A DNA stretch of 64,000 nt from Juglans regia (taxonomy: Eukaryota > Streptophyta > Magnoliopsida > Fagales > Juglandaceae), in assembly GCF_001411555.2 (NCBI RefSeq), contig NC_049907.1, forward strand, positions 33,185,866 through 33,249,865, written 5' to 3'. The notes beneath the pieces were generated by a model, which was not told the DNA's origin, searched no databases, and was given only the letters and a program-made list of their open reading frames with translations. Numbering within the stretch: the first letter of the stretch is position 1; each line of letters begins with the position of its first letter. The translations under genes were made by a program, and so were the position numbers. This document shows, one piece after another, positions 1 to 11,944 of the stretch.

Positions 1-526
1 TTCCAACCGGTGGTGGGAATAGAAGGGGTCCACTTATACTTCTTTCAGTCCTAGCGCTTCTGTCCATGTTCATATAGCAATAGCCGGGGAATAAGGGAAC
101 TTGGGGCATTGTTGGGTTCTGTATTTGTTGCTGATTTTTTTATTCGTTGGGTGATTAGGTTGATATTGCTTAACCAGGAGATTTGGCAGTTTCTTCCTCG
201 ACAGAAGAGGTGTACACTATAATTATTATACATATGGTACCTTTTTTTTATTTTTTGGCAAAGGAGATTTTATCAAAAGGTGTAACTCAAGTTCTTAAAA
301 GGTGCAGAAGGTATAAGCTCAAGTACTTTCACTATGGTGAGAAGGGAAATGAAAACAATTACGAGCAAGTATAAAGCGAGCAGGAATTTTATATTTTGTG
401 TAAACATCATTGAACTCTGTTGCTCCGCTGGATTGTTGATACCATACATAATTACATTTCATGTTTCAGACACTCCCTTAATTGGATAGATCATCGTTTG
501 ATGTAGTGCATCTTGTGAGTTTTTAG
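1..526. other. Unassigned window edge, possibly the 3' end of a gene
   Basis: I recognise no gene here. On the plus strand one frame is open to a TAA at 220-222 and encodes a hydrophobic stretch (GALLGSVFVADFFIRW) with a basic tail. The sequence at 3-80 reads well in a different frame (GGGNRRGPLILLSVLALLSMF) before a stop. It could be a decayed membrane-protein 3' end or a chance run. From 223 the sequence is AT-rich and UTR-like. Confidence 0.2.
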
Positions 527-540
527 TTAGAGACCCCTAC

Positions 541-656
541 ACGGGGTGAGTATATGCCTACGGTTGTTGTATTTGTACCAACCTAGGGCGGCTTCCGCCC
601 CTCTCGGGGTGGAGGCCACTCTGGCTTGGTTCGTGCCTATCCACTCCGAGAGGGGC
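541..656. repeat. GC-rich nested inverted repeats (hairpin block)
   Basis: The arms at 597-612 and 641-656 are reverse complements at 15 of 16 positions (GCCCCTCTCGGGGTGG against CCACTCCGAGAGGGGC). The first arm also folds with its own flanks (GGCTTCCGCCCC, TCTC loop, GGGGTGGAGGCC at 590-617). Just upstream, CCCCTACACGGGG forms another short palindrome. The surroundings are AT-rich. No coding function is visible; it may be part of a foldback element. Confidence 0.5.
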
Positions 657-1088
657 AAGTGTCCTACATGGGTGAAGCTACTCCTTGCTGCCATCCATTG
701 CACGTTTTCTCTCAAGAAATCTTTAAAAGATTTCATTATTGACCTGAAAATAGTGGGAATAATGTATTACGTTTTTATAAGAGAAATATCACTGCTTATG
801 TTAAATTTTTTCTTCCCTAATTATATTTACTGATATTAACAGCCAATTTATGTACAAAAATCTAATAACTAACTGATTACTAGTTGACCCTAGCAACCGC
901 TTGACAATCATCTGGAATTATCTTAAAATCCTAGCACATAAAACACGAGTGGTGTAGATTCACGGGCTACCTACACGTAAAACATTAACAGTGTAAAAAA
1001 AACTGCACTAACCCCGTGAATTTCTCCGGTCTACAAAACATATCCCCATTAAACATCCATACCTAAAGGGATAGTGCTAGTCGGCCAC
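657..1088. other. Non-coding, no recognised feature
   Basis: AT-rich sequence with no supported gene. A short inverted repeat (GATTCACGGG near 957, CCCCGTGAAT near 1012) is the only visible structure. Confidence 0.5.
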
Positions 1089-1450
1089 TAGGGGTGAAAA
1101 GAAAAACCGGTGAACCGATAAACCGGACCGGTTTGGTCCCGTACCGGGTTTGATTCGGTCCAATACCGATTTCATTTTTATCAAAATCGATCTGGTTTCA
1201 AATTTTTTTTTTCTAACACCAAATCGGACTTGTTCATATACATATATATTTTAATTTCTTATATTGTATAAAATATTTTTTATATGATTTTATGTAAAAT
1301 AATTTTGTATTATATGATAATTTACTAATTAAAATAATATTAAATTTTAAAATATTATATAAATAACTATATATTATCACTATAGTCTATTGTATTAATA
1401 GTTCTACTAATACTATATACATTATAATTTACTATAATATATCACTATAT
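1089..1450. mobile_element. Left half of a split AACCGG-rich hAT-like MITE
   Basis: It begins TAGGGGTGAAAAG and continues with repeated AACCGG, CGGTCC and GGTTTGGTCC words, then AT-rich filler. This is the layout of the intact element at 34330-34981. It is interrupted at 1450, and the second half resumes at 6292 with matching AT-rich sequence (TATAATATATCACTATAT occurs at both junctions). The outer target duplication could not be recognised. Confidence 0.55.
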
Positions 1451-2151
1451 TCCTGCTCCATGTTGTTCGGTCTCCCAAGGCCACCTACCGACGTCAATCA
1501 ACGCTGGCGTCGCCTCAGTTTCCACATCACTACTTCTTCCGACAGTTGAGAAGGCTAAAGCATGTCGGTCCACGTGTTGGGCCCTTCATTGGCCCGTATC
1601 CCTCACGTGTTTGAGAGGTGCCCCCTCGCACGATTCGGTCTTTTGGGCTCCCCCAAGGCTACCTGCCCTGGCCATTTAATACTAGCGTCGTCTCGATTCT
1701 TGAGGCCTCTTTGCTTTTGACTTTCACGCTGTGCAGGGCGCATTTGCCAGCGCCCCTCGCTCTTCATTGATCCATGCTCGCCACGCATCTACCCCACGTT
1801 AGCATTGCCTCGTGCCGTTTGGCCTTCCAGAGGCCATCAACCCGTAACATCAAGCGGTGTCTTGATTCACGTGCGAGCCTATATAGGGCCCACGTATTCC
1901 TCTGTTTTCGTCATTTTGCTTCCTCCTCCATTGTTGCCTTTGCTTGCTTTCTTCTTCCTCACTCCAAATCCCCTGTCATTCGCAGTTGAGTCTTTTGCCT
2001 CCATGCTTTAGTCCCTTTGTCGTCTCCAGCCATGTCCTTAGTCTCCATTCCTTCTGCTTCGATTGCCCCATGTGGTTTTCATCTACCAAACCGCTGTACT
2101 TCCCTGGAAAGAACTGGGCATTGTCAGTTACTACTGATGACCTCTGAGCGT

Positions 2152-2421
2152 TCAAGGCGAAGTACGATATCTCTTCTTCGGTGGTTTTGGAGGTTCTTGA
2201 CAGCCGTGAGTCCACCGTTGACATTCACGGGATGGCGGACCGCATGGCCCTCTATCCTCTTATGTTCATCAATGGGCTCCAGCTTCCCTTCTGCCGCCCC
2301 ATCCGCAACGTCCTCCACTTCTTGGGGTTGGCCCCTGCCCAACTTCACCCGAATGTCTAGCATCTCTTGGTGGTCAACTGCATTATCTACCGACGAGTGC
2401 TCAGTGCCAGTGGGGAGGAGT
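2152..2421 (+). pseudogene. Plant 'putative gypsy-type transposon' domain, 5' part
   Basis: In the frame opening near 2152 the translation contains MADRMALYPLMFINGLQLPF followed by a LGLAPAQLHPN motif. These are hallmarks of the plant gag-like domain Pfam calls Transposase_28 (putative gypsy type transposon). A TAG interrupts the frame soon after, at about 2358, and the frame then continues to GEEYP. It stops at 2421 because a solo LTR is inserted there; the 3' part resumes at 5907. The family is found in large degenerate retroelement gag regions. It is non-functional because of the stop, the insertion and a later frameshift. Confidence 0.65.
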
Positions 2422-2426
2422 ATCCC

Positions 2427-5400
2427 TATAACACCTTGCTTAATTAACTCTTGATTAACCCTTAAGTACTTTAGATTAGGTTTTTATTTTTGAGTTAATC
2501 ACTTTCATTAAGGTTGATAGTGAGATTAGCATTAATGTTAGTACTTAGTGTTAATGAGCTAAGGACAAGAGAGGCAAGCCCATTAGTAATTTTGGTGAGG
2601 CTTTTTAGGACCCAAGTGCATTTATGGGCCTAGACCAAGAAAACCTTGAACCAACCCCCTAGAAAATCAAGGCTAGTCTTGGCCCAAGTATAGGAAGGCA
2701 TAAGGCTTTCGGTATAGATTGGACCCTTGGCCCTTTCCAAGCTCATATGGCCTAAAGCCAAGTTTGGACTCATTTTTTCATTCAAAGACCAAAGGCCCAA
2801 TACACCATACCATTGGTTTCCTTAAGCCCAAATCACACTCAAAGTACCCAAATTAAGTTTTGAAATTTGGCTAAGGTAAGGTCATTAACCATCATACTTA
2901 AGGTTAGTGCACTTTAAGCTATGCTTTGAAGCTTAATCATGCTTAATCTCTTCTTAAACTTTTTAATTCAAATTTTCTTGAATTAATACTCCATTGAACC
3001 ATGATTAGACCATGTTAATACCCTAGCTAAGCCATTCCAAATTTCATTAAGAAAAATGACATAACAAGCCCAAACCATGCTTCAATTGATTTTGTGCATT
3101 GTCCTTTGTAATGCTTGGACTATTTTGCTCTTGGGCCCAACATTTTTGTGGTTTATCCTCAAGGATAATATGGTTGTTAAACACCTTATGAGATACTCTC
3201 AAACTCAGTTTGAGCCTTGGAAGAAATTGGTTGCATCAACCAACTCAAAGAACCAAACCCGGTGTACCTTGGTCAAGTTTGTGTAAGAACCATTTGGATT
3301 GAATTTGAACCAGCCTCCTACCATGGTTTGCACCACCACCCCAGGCCACCTCCTTTTCCACCCAATCACCAAGAAGTCCCATGACCATCATGAATGATTT
3401 TGACTCATTTTTGCTATCCAAAAAGATCTAAAACCGAATTGATTTTCTGTTATCACAAAACCACCTTCATCCACCTGTTTTCAAGAGTGGTTTGAGGGAT
3501 CTTCTGCCATCCAAATGATGCCCCACGACCTGGAGTCATCTACAGGACCCTTGCAGCTACTTTGGGGAGGAAATGATGGTGGTTTAGGGCACTATTTCAT
3601 TTTGCACAAGTGACCTAAGCTCATGCAAGCAAATCTGAAAATTTTACAGTTTTGAGCACCTCCCACTTCACCCAATCACCAAGTATCCAAGCCAACGTCC
3701 CTCACCATTTGGCCACCTATAAATACTTCTCTCCCCTTCTCATTTCACCCACACCATAGCTTTAAACATCATCTTGAGCCTTGAGAGCATTTCCCCCTCT
3801 TAGAGATAAAAAGAGTGCAAACCGAGTGAGTTCCTGAGTGTTCTTGTGTAAGGTAGTCTAGAGTGCTTGGAAGGCCACGAAATCTGTAAGTTTTCTTCAT
3901 TTTGATCTTAGATAGCATGTAAAGCTTAGTTTCCAAGTGTTGGTAAGAAATTTAGTTGAGTTTTGAGAAGGTTATGATGCTTAATGCAAAACCGGGTCAA
4001 TTAAAGGAAGGTTTGAATGATTGAATGTTTTTAAATGGAAATTTAGCTATGACATGTCCTAATCATGATTTGATATGATCTATCATTATTCTAACATGAC
4101 TATGGAATGTTAAATTTGTGATTAGAAGCATGTCATGATATGTTTTAAATTTATCTTGTTTTTATCATCAAGCATGAATCGGTTTTAAGCATATTGGTGA
4201 TTAAGGATTTCTTAGATTTGATTAAGTGTTGGGATGAACTTGATTACTCAAGGATTAGACTTTATAATGTACCTAAAGATGTTATTGATCATTAATAATT
4301 AAATAAAATCTCATATGCATGCATTCATAGGGATCAATAGTTGAAAATACACATAGGCATCAACTAGGATGCATGCCACGGGTTGGGACTAATTGGATAA
4401 GTTTCACTTTGAACTTTGAAAATCTAAGGGTATAGATGGTTTCAGAATGTCAAAAATATGAAGTCAATGAAATTTGGTTAAATTTGGAGTTCGCTTGCAA
4501 TTAGTAAAAATTTAGGACCTAAATGATAAGTTTTGAAAGTCAAGGAGTATTTTTGTAAATATCTAATTTTTTGAAGCTTTTGATTTTGAACCTATCCATA
4601 AGAGTATTAACTCTAACTTAGTATACACACGATTTACGCAGCTACGACGCTAATTTCGAATTTTTCCAAAAGTTTGTAAGTTGGCCTCTAACTTACACAT
4701 TGATAAATTTCTTATGAATTATTGATAAATACTTCATTTATTTTTCAATTATCATTTTGAGCATAAATTATCATGTAATATGACACATCGAGTGCATACT
4801 TACATAACATATGGCATTTTCACCATTTTTGCATATTACATTTATAAGTGTCATTTTTGCATGAAATTCATTACATATGCACATGTCATAAAAAAATAAT
4901 TTTTTTTTAAGCATAACATGAAAATCATTTTGCCACGACCCCAAAGGCCAGGATGGGGAATTATCCTGGTGGAACTCCTCTGTCCACTTTGGAGTATTTA
5001 ATAATAGAGTGGTAACTCCCGGATTGAAGAAGAACAATCAACAAGTTTCGAATGGGTTGTTTTTAAAGAACTCCTGAACGAAGTCAACATGTTAAAACAC
5101 TTAATGCTGGTGGGTGTACATGTTATGAATTTTATGATATTATGTTATATTTACCAATGCATTGAGAATGAGTCTATAGACAACGTAGTTTCAACGTAAG
5201 TTATACTACGGTCAGCGGCAGGTACTCACAATGCATATGGGGAACTGTGACATTACCACACGTTATGTTATTAATTAAGATAATTATGTAAGTCTATGAT
5301 GATGAAAGTTTATGATGAAATTTTTATGAAAAAGTTATGTCTTTTAAAAAATGATGATGAAATTACTTACTGAGTAAAAACCCGTGATTTATCACTTTTC

Positions 5401-5906
5401 ATGATTGATTTATCTTTGTGTCAGTTAGTTGTTTAACTTACTGAGATTTCGAGTGAATCTCACCTTTTTATGGGACCACTATCATTCCACTCGGAATGAT
5501 AGAAGTTGTGTCAAGAATCGACCAGGACGAGATTGATGGAGCGCTGGATTCGCATGATTGAGGAGGAGTCGGATCTGGAGAGGAAGCTGGACTTAATTTT
5601 GATGTTCATAGCCCAAATCTCTTATGTTTTAGATCGCATTAAGAGAACATTATGACTTTGTATATAAGTCTATGCTACTTTAATATTCCGAAAATAATGA
5701 TTATCTAATGAAGTTGGGATTTTTAGTTATTCTGGTATATTTTTCACCTTAACTTTTTATTTCTGTTGCAATTATTGCATAATGCTAGCTGCATACTAGG
5801 ATGCATTGCATATTAACTGTCATGAACGGGGATATGTAACCTTGTATTGCATGTCCCGACGCTCTAATTCTCCATTCCATCCCAAGCGGGGATTGAGGGC
5901 GTCACA
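2427..5906 (+). mobile_element. Solo LTR, 3480 bp, TSD ATCCC
   Basis: Perfect 5-bp target duplications ATCCC flank it at 2422-2426 and 5907-5911. It starts TATAACACC, most simply a G-to-A mutated TGTAACACC, and ends GGGCGTCACA. A TATA box (TATAAATA, 3718-3725) is followed by a pyrimidine-rich transcript-start region. The length and the ending resemble LTRs of the Tekay/Del chromovirus group of Ty3/gypsy; this assignment is from memory of the family. No internal coding region remains, so it is a product of LTR-LTR recombination. It explains all of 2427-5906; short ORFs inside it are chance. Confidence 0.8.
3718..3725 (+). promoter_or_regulatory. TATA box of the solo LTR
   Basis: TATAAATA is followed by CT-rich sequence and then by the R/U5-like region of the LTR. 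Whether it is still transcribed is unknown. Confidence 0.5.
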
Positions 5907-6290
5907 ATCCCGACCTGACATCTCGGGAGTTTCTCTCAGTATATCAGGCGCTGCGCCTAGATGGGAGCTTGTGTAGTTTTGAGCGCGCTCAAGAAGCGTA
6001 TTGCCAACCTTGAGTTGCGCCATTCGCACATCAAGAACTGGTCTCGAAAGTTCTTTTTTGTTTAGGCTCAGGGTGGGAGTAGCTCGAGGGAGAGCAGGAT
6101 CACCAGGAGTTTGTCGTTCAAGCTGTCTGATCCTACGTTCCTCTAGCCAAAAGCTTGGTCATTGATCTATCCCGGAGGGAAAAAGCCAGGCTTGTAGCCC
6201 ATGCTGTCCTAGGTGTCGATTCACCCTTACGATGTGGAAACTGATGTCGTGCTATCGAACGTCAATATTAGGAGCTTCCTCACTTCTCTC
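5907..6290 (+). pseudogene. Gypsy-type transposon gag-like domain, 3' part
   Basis: Removing the solo LTR and one ATCCC copy rejoins this directly to the 5' part in frame: GEEYP is followed by DLTSREFLSVYQALRLDGS. After about 5990 the frame shifts, to read RHSHIKNWSRKFFFV, and further stops follow (near 6063 and 6148). It is truncated at 6291, where the host AACCGG element resumes. The strand and frame agree with the piece at 2152-2421, so the two are one broken gene. Confidence 0.6.
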
Positions 6291-6291
6291 G

Positions 6292-6488
6292 ACTATATAT
6301 TATAATATATCACTATATTATTATATAATATATTATATTATATATACAATATAATCTACTAGAAAATCAGATTGAAACCGGTAAAATTGAAAGTAACGGT
6401 TTAAGAATATAACTGGTGCGGTATCAGTTCTTCAAATCTCAAAATCGGTATATACCGATTCGATTATAAAATATTCAACTGCCCATTA
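6292..6488. mobile_element. Right half of the split AACCGG hAT-like MITE
   Basis: It resumes with TATAATATATCACTATAT, shared with the left half, and then carries GAAACCGG, AACGGTTT and AAATCGGTATATACCGATT-type words. It ends near TTCAACTGCCCATTA, a degenerate inverse of the left TAGGGGTGAAAA. Confidence 0.5.
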
Positions 6489-6912
6489 TTTTTTTATTGG
6501 GTGTATTGCTAATGTAAAAAAATATATATATATTTTTTATTTTATTTTAAATATTTTTTAACATCTTTAATCATTAAAAAAATATTCAAATCTACAAATA
6601 ATCACCTCTTCAATCATTAAAATAATAAAATAAACTATTAAAACCGTAAATTTGAGAGAATCAAGTACCATTTTCCTACCTAAATTAGGCAAACGGTGAA
6701 TGATCATTGATATTGGCAAAAAGGAAGGAGTCAAAACATTGACTTCTCGGGTTGGCAGGTCGACTGACATGAATGCGAAATTCATTCGAAAGGAACAGTC
6801 GTTTCCCTACTATGCCGACCTCCCGTGTTTTCATGGGTCGACCCATTAGAATGATTCTTTGGTTCGTGTTTTCTTTGCAACGTCTATCTAGCTCCTATCT
6901 ACCGTGTCTATT
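6489..6912. other. Non-coding AT-rich spacer
   Basis: A/T runs with a short mixed block (6700-6900). No feature recognised. Confidence 0.5.
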
Positions 6913-7055
6913 GTTTGGATGTTAACAATATTTCAAATTATTAATAAATAATAGTAAAATAATTTATAAATAGTAAAATAATAATAATAAATTATTTGTA
7001 AATAATAATAAAATAATCTTAAAATATTTTAAAAAAAAATTATATAAACAGAATC
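6913..7055. mobile_element. GTTTGGAT-type MITE (family A), degenerate
   Basis: It starts GTTTGGAT and continues with AATAGTAAAATAAT and AAATTATTTGTAAATAATAATAAAATAATC. The right end is decayed (AAACAG). It matches the structure of the copies at 50185, 52433, 53373, 54122 and 56736. Confidence 0.4.
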
Positions 7056-8200
7056 TTAAACCATCTGTAGAAATAGGACAAGAGTGAGAGGTGATAAATT
7101 GGCAGGAAAATTTTACAAAAATAAAATTTATAATTTGATGTGATTATATATAATATTTTAGATTTATTTTTAAAAAATATAAATAATTTAAAATAACTTC
7201 ATTTATAAATTTTATTTTATAAAATCTCTTTACAAATTAAACATTTATCTTTCTTCCAAATTTACCCAAAATAAAAAAAAATCTGGGCAGCAGAGTTTCT
7301 CAAGTAAAGTAGAGAGTCTAGAGACCCTCGGTGCCTCACCTCCGAGCTTTACAGCCTTCCCTATGTTTTCATAGGACTAAATTCTATCCAGGTCCTATAC
7401 TCCTCAGTGCGTCAAAACTGTCTCACTTGAATAAGCCCCACAGCTATAAAATGAACTGTCCAGGAGACTTCGTAAAAGGAGGCAAAGGAAAAAAAAAGGC
7501 TGTCCAGGAGTGAAACCATTGAACAGCATGCTTTGAATGCAAATAATCATGATTCGTGCATGCATATCTGACGCGTGTGTGTATATATATATATATATAT
7601 AAATTGTTACAAATACAAAGAAATTACATAAAATAAACTTACAAACTAATATGACTTTATAAAATCCATTAAATCTATAATAAAATTAACTTTACAATCT
7701 GACGTACCACATCAAACCACATCAGTTTGTATGTTTATTTTTGTATAATCACTTTGTGATTAAAGTATATATGGTGATAGACAGGTCAGTTAACAATAAT
7801 GGCATCCTCCATTTAAAACATTCCAGTAGCTTTTTTATTTCTTGGCTTCCAGTTGTATTTTCAAGTACATGTTGCATGTTTATCAAAATGGCAATCTCCT
7901 CCAATCTAATCAAAATGTCAACCAAATTCAAGAAACCAGATCTCTAAGAGTGGAAACAAACAAAAAATGAACACTGCTGGGCACATCAGAGAGTGGTTGT
8001 AAATCAGAAAAGAATGAATACCCAGGGTGGGTTGTGTCTTGAGCATAGAATGGGAGAATATGTACATCATAATTGCCGAAGAAGAGGGAAAAAAATGATG
8101 GGGAATTTAAGAGAGAAACATTCAAACTTTGACATGTTATTTAGAGTTAGAAGAGAACCTAGAAATCTGAAGATGTATCAAAACCTTGTCCCAACAAACT
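7056..8200. other. Non-coding region downstream of the response regulator
   Basis: It holds a GT/TA microsatellite (about 7576-7601). A family D MITE-like repeat lies at about 7637-7745 (TTACAAACTAATATG, then TTTACAATCTGACG, ending TTTGTATAATCACTTTGTG). No coding exon recognised. Confidence 0.45.
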
Positions 8201-8589
8201 CGACACGTGCGACCAAAACTAATTGACACCTTCACAACCACCCTAAAACTAGTAGTTTCTTGCTATATTCTGCTACTAAAAGAAAGCAGTCAAAATTTGC
8301 ATGTACACCTTTGCATATCATGCAATGGTATCTTACCTGCTTCACCATTTGTTCCAACTTAACCCAATCATCTCAACTATCCATTGGTCTGATCTTTAAA
8401 TGTTAAGTTAAGCCAGCATAGCAGGCTATTCACATTGGAATATGCGAATAACTGAAATAATGCAGCTCTCTCTTTCCAGGTAGAGAATAGAATCTCCATT
8501 GTGTGATTGCATGTTAAATTCCATCTGTAGTAGCAAGTATGTACAACATAAACAGCAATCATGGAATGAACTGGAGCTGGCAGCATTTT
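8201..8589 (-). other. Probable 3' UTR of the type-B ARR gene
   Basis: This lies directly downstream of the minus-strand stop at 8590-8592. It is moderately AT-rich and has no ORF of interest. The transcript end was not determined. Confidence 0.35.
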
Positions 8590-11500
8590 CTATACTGGAA
8601 TATTGTCGATGGAGTATCCATCAAAGTCGAAGTCAGGTTCGGCTGGTCCAGTATTTCCTTGCTGCTGGAAAACAGAGGATTGTTATCAATTGAAAACATT
8701 GCTTAGATAAAGCCTAACGTAAATATCTAAATAACAAACCTGTTTGAGGAGTGCACTCATGAGATCTTCCTGACCAAAATGATCTGCAAAGAGGGCATTC
8801 TGACTACTTGTATCAGAAAATCGTTCATACTTGACCCGGACAGGATTGTCAACAATAAGATTACTAAGCTGCTGATCCATAATTTGTGCATTCCCTTGAC
8901 CAGTAGCTTCCACCCCTGAGAACATTGTCCTGCCCAAGGCCGATATATTCCTGTTCTGTCCACTACCTTGTCTAGAAGAATATCCTTGATGAACTAAAAC
9001 TGATGGTGACACATCAAGGTTGCCCTGTACAGGGTTTGCATTTTGAGAGGCATTGAAGTGCAAGCCAACATTCTGTAATTCCCATTCTTGTGATTTTTCC
9101 GGGTGCAGGTCATTGAAAATGTCATAACTGGACACAAATCCTGCTGAACTTTTTATTTCTGAGCTAACCTCTTCGTGAAATGCTCCTTTGGATGTGACAT
9201 TGGATATCCCAGGAGTACTTCCTATAGGGAAACTGTTGCCGACTAATTCTGTGGTGTGGTTCATAGGAAAACTTAACATTGAAGAAGTTTGGGCAACTTG
9301 ATTATTATACCCTGTCCCTCTGCCATTATCACCAATCTCATTTCTTCCAATAACCCCACCTGCAATACCGTTTGACATAATGGGCTGCCCTATGGATGAT
9401 GGAAGCGAAGGAAGATGACTGCCAGCAGATTCATTTAGTATATGCCCTCTCGATTGTGTTTTAGCCATCTGCATCAGCAAAGAGCTACTCTGTGCTCCAT
9501 GAGAATTGACTTGCACATTCATGTTCCCTAGTGATTGTGCAGATTGATGCAAACTGGCAAGCTGCTTCGGTTCCATAGTTGTTGGAATTCCATGAAGTAA
9601 ATTCATTGGTTTGCTGCTGCTCAGATGTTGCTGTTGCCCCTCTACAAATCTTGACTTGGGGTTTTCAAAACTAAATAGATTCCTTTGATCAACCAGCGGC
9701 ATGGGAATGCCAGATTTTGCAGTAGACCTACCAAGTCCTGCTGCTTGAAGATTAGCAAGACTTTGTGCTGGGAGTTGGCCAGTAACAGCCAGTGTTTGAA
9801 GGTCAAGCCCATTGAGCGAAGACATCGGTCCAAAACTTGCTTCTGGACTCATGAAAGAATTATTCAAACTACTGTGGTGCTGTGAAACACCACTAAGCCT
9901 TCTAAGATACAGGCGATATTTCTGTACCAAAAGGTTGAACAGTCAGTTTTTATCAGAGAATGGAAGGGATTGGAAAATAGCCATAACATGGCATACATAA
10001 GTCATAAAAGAGAGGAAAAAATATACTTATCGCTAACAAACTAACTCCCATGTTTGTTGAGACTTAAATTACTTGAAATTTTCAATCACCCATAAAAGAA
10101 AAATACATACATACATGACGCACAAACTTTATATGATTGTTGAAATATTACCATTTAAGGGCAATTGTAGCGTACCTGAAGGTGGCTGGCAACATTTTCT
10201 CTAGTGAGCCCAGGAACGTTCATCAACTCCAGAATTTTCTTAGGGACCGCCTCTGTACTCGCATATTACACATAATAACGTAAGGCAAAAAAATCGGTAC
10301 TTGAAATAAGAAATGAACAGACATGTTTAATAACAATCACTAACATGTAAATAAAGAGAAATTGCAAATGAATCAAACTTGCAATGGAACGTAATAGAAG
10401 GGTATATACAATCCAATTCATTGAGCCACTGTAACAACATTCCCATAGAAGCATACGCTTGAGAAAATAGATAGGAAATTATGGGTACTCTGCTATTTGA
10501 GAGGACGGGCAACAAAGAATAAAGTAGTGAGTTGTTAGATGTGGGTAGAGAATACTCACTGTCAATGCCTAGTTGATTAACAGCAGCCACAAACTGTTGA
10601 TGGAGTTCAACCGACCAAACCACCCGGGGCTTCTTTAATGTGGATGAATCATCCCTCTCCTCTGTTTCTTCCTCCTCATCCTTCCTCTTCTTCGAGCTTT
10701 TCCAATTCCCTTCATTGGCTGAGGATGAATAATCCAGATCATCACACGGCTTTTGCTGCCGATCTCCCTCTTCTACACTACCTGACTGCTCCAATTCCCT
10801 CCACTCATTCTTTCTCTTCCGAACCACATGCTGCCATATGTTCTTCAATGCTTCGATCCGCACTGGCTTGATTAGGTAATCACAAGCACCATGAGTCACG
10901 CCCTTCATGACGACATTTTTCCCATCGTCTGCTGACATCACTGTTCAATTACATAAATAAGATATCAGGCCCTAGCTTGAGATAGACTGTGGATTCATGG
11001 TTGCTAAACCTATTCACACTGATTAGAGTACGTACTGATTACAGGCAGGTCCATCTCCAGCCCAATGTCCTCCAGGAGTTTGAATCCATCCATGTCAGGC
11101 ATGTGAACATCGCTTATAACAATATCAAACCCGTTTTTGTTCTCTCGAAGCAGCGACAATGCGATCTCCGCTCTATTGCATTTGGTAACTGAAATTTCAA
11201 AAACAAATTTAATCAATCATTAAACACTTTGAACAATTGAAAACCTGTAGGTACATAGAAAAAAAATTATGGCTCTGAATGCACAAATTGAAAGCTGACC
11301 TGATCTCAGAGATAAGACAAACACTCAAAAGCACGAGAAATTTGTACAATATAAACTATTGTTCAGCCAAATCAGAATCTCTAACCAAGTCAACTATAGC
11401 AATCAATTTGAAGTTGAAAATTTTAAAGATGTAGAACTATAGCCAGAAATAAAGAACCCATTTCATTGCTTTTTCCTCCAGAACTACCCTCTTCCATACA

Positions 11501-11944
11501 CACGCCCCGCACACGCACAAAGAACTTTTATAACAGAACGATTGAAAGAAGAAAGAAAATACACTCACGCAAACATATATCTGTTAGGGGACTCTCTCAA
11601 TCTCCATATTTACATTCTATCCCAAACAGAATCCTTACAATATCTGGATTAAAATTAGCCAAAAAAATCTTCTTCATCAAAACAAACGGAGAGAGCCCGA
11701 GAAACAAAAGCAAACAGCGAGTCAGAGAACAAGAATTATGATCAACAGAGAGAAATTAAAGAAGAATACCTTCATAACGACAAGCCCTGAGCATCTTCTC
11801 CAAGATCACAAGGCATGTGGGGTCATCATCTACGACCAACACACGTAGCCCCGCCGGGAACTGGTCTGGAACCACGTCACCGGCTTTCCAAGCTGCGCTT
11901 GAACTAGCCGTTGGCATCGATCCCTTCCCGTTACTCGGATTCAT
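8590..11944 (-). CDS. Type-B two-component response regulator (ARR1/ARR2-like)
   Basis: A transcription factor that ends the cytokinin His-to-Asp phosphorelay in the nucleus. Exons in transcript order: 11944-11770, 11188-11036, 10940-10560, 10252-10176, 9921-8740, 8664-8590. All introns are GT-AG and the exons sum to 2043 nt, giving 680 aa. The start is the first in-frame ATG ([10 protein letters not shown]). The receiver domain spans about residues 34-149: acidic pair D39/D40 (VVDDD), phosphoacceptor D85 (VISDVHMPD) and K134 (IKPVR). A basic NLS-like KSSKKRK is at 190-196. The GARP/Myb-like DNA-binding domain is at about 213-268 ([15 protein letters not shown] to [14 protein letters not shown]), with the usual 77-nt exon inside it. 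A long Q/N/S-rich activation-type region follows, and the protein ends [16 protein letters not shown], the ending typical of this subgroup. No stops, frameshifts or lost key residues. ARR1- versus ARR2-type orthology is not resolved. Confidence 0.95.

Larger units (their letters stand above)
1451..6291 (+). mobile_element. Insertion carrying a gag-like gene, itself split by a solo LTR
   Basis: The insertion is bounded by ACTATAT at 1444-1450 and 6292-6298, a likely 7-bp duplication, although the low-complexity context weakens this. Base composition shifts abruptly from AT-rich to GC-richer sequence. The leader holds an imperfect direct repeat (about 1466-1522 and 1633-1700, sharing TTCGGTCT, CCCAAGG and AGCGTCGTCTC-like words). 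A TATA-like CTATATAGGG lies near 1878, followed by the gag-like coding region. No terminal TG..CA or inverted repeats were found at the outer ends, so the element class is unresolved and it may be only a fragment. Confidence 0.5.

Noticed and set aside
9642..9885. Small ORFs on both strands across the ARR exon 5
   Set aside because: Shadows of the long ARR reading frame.
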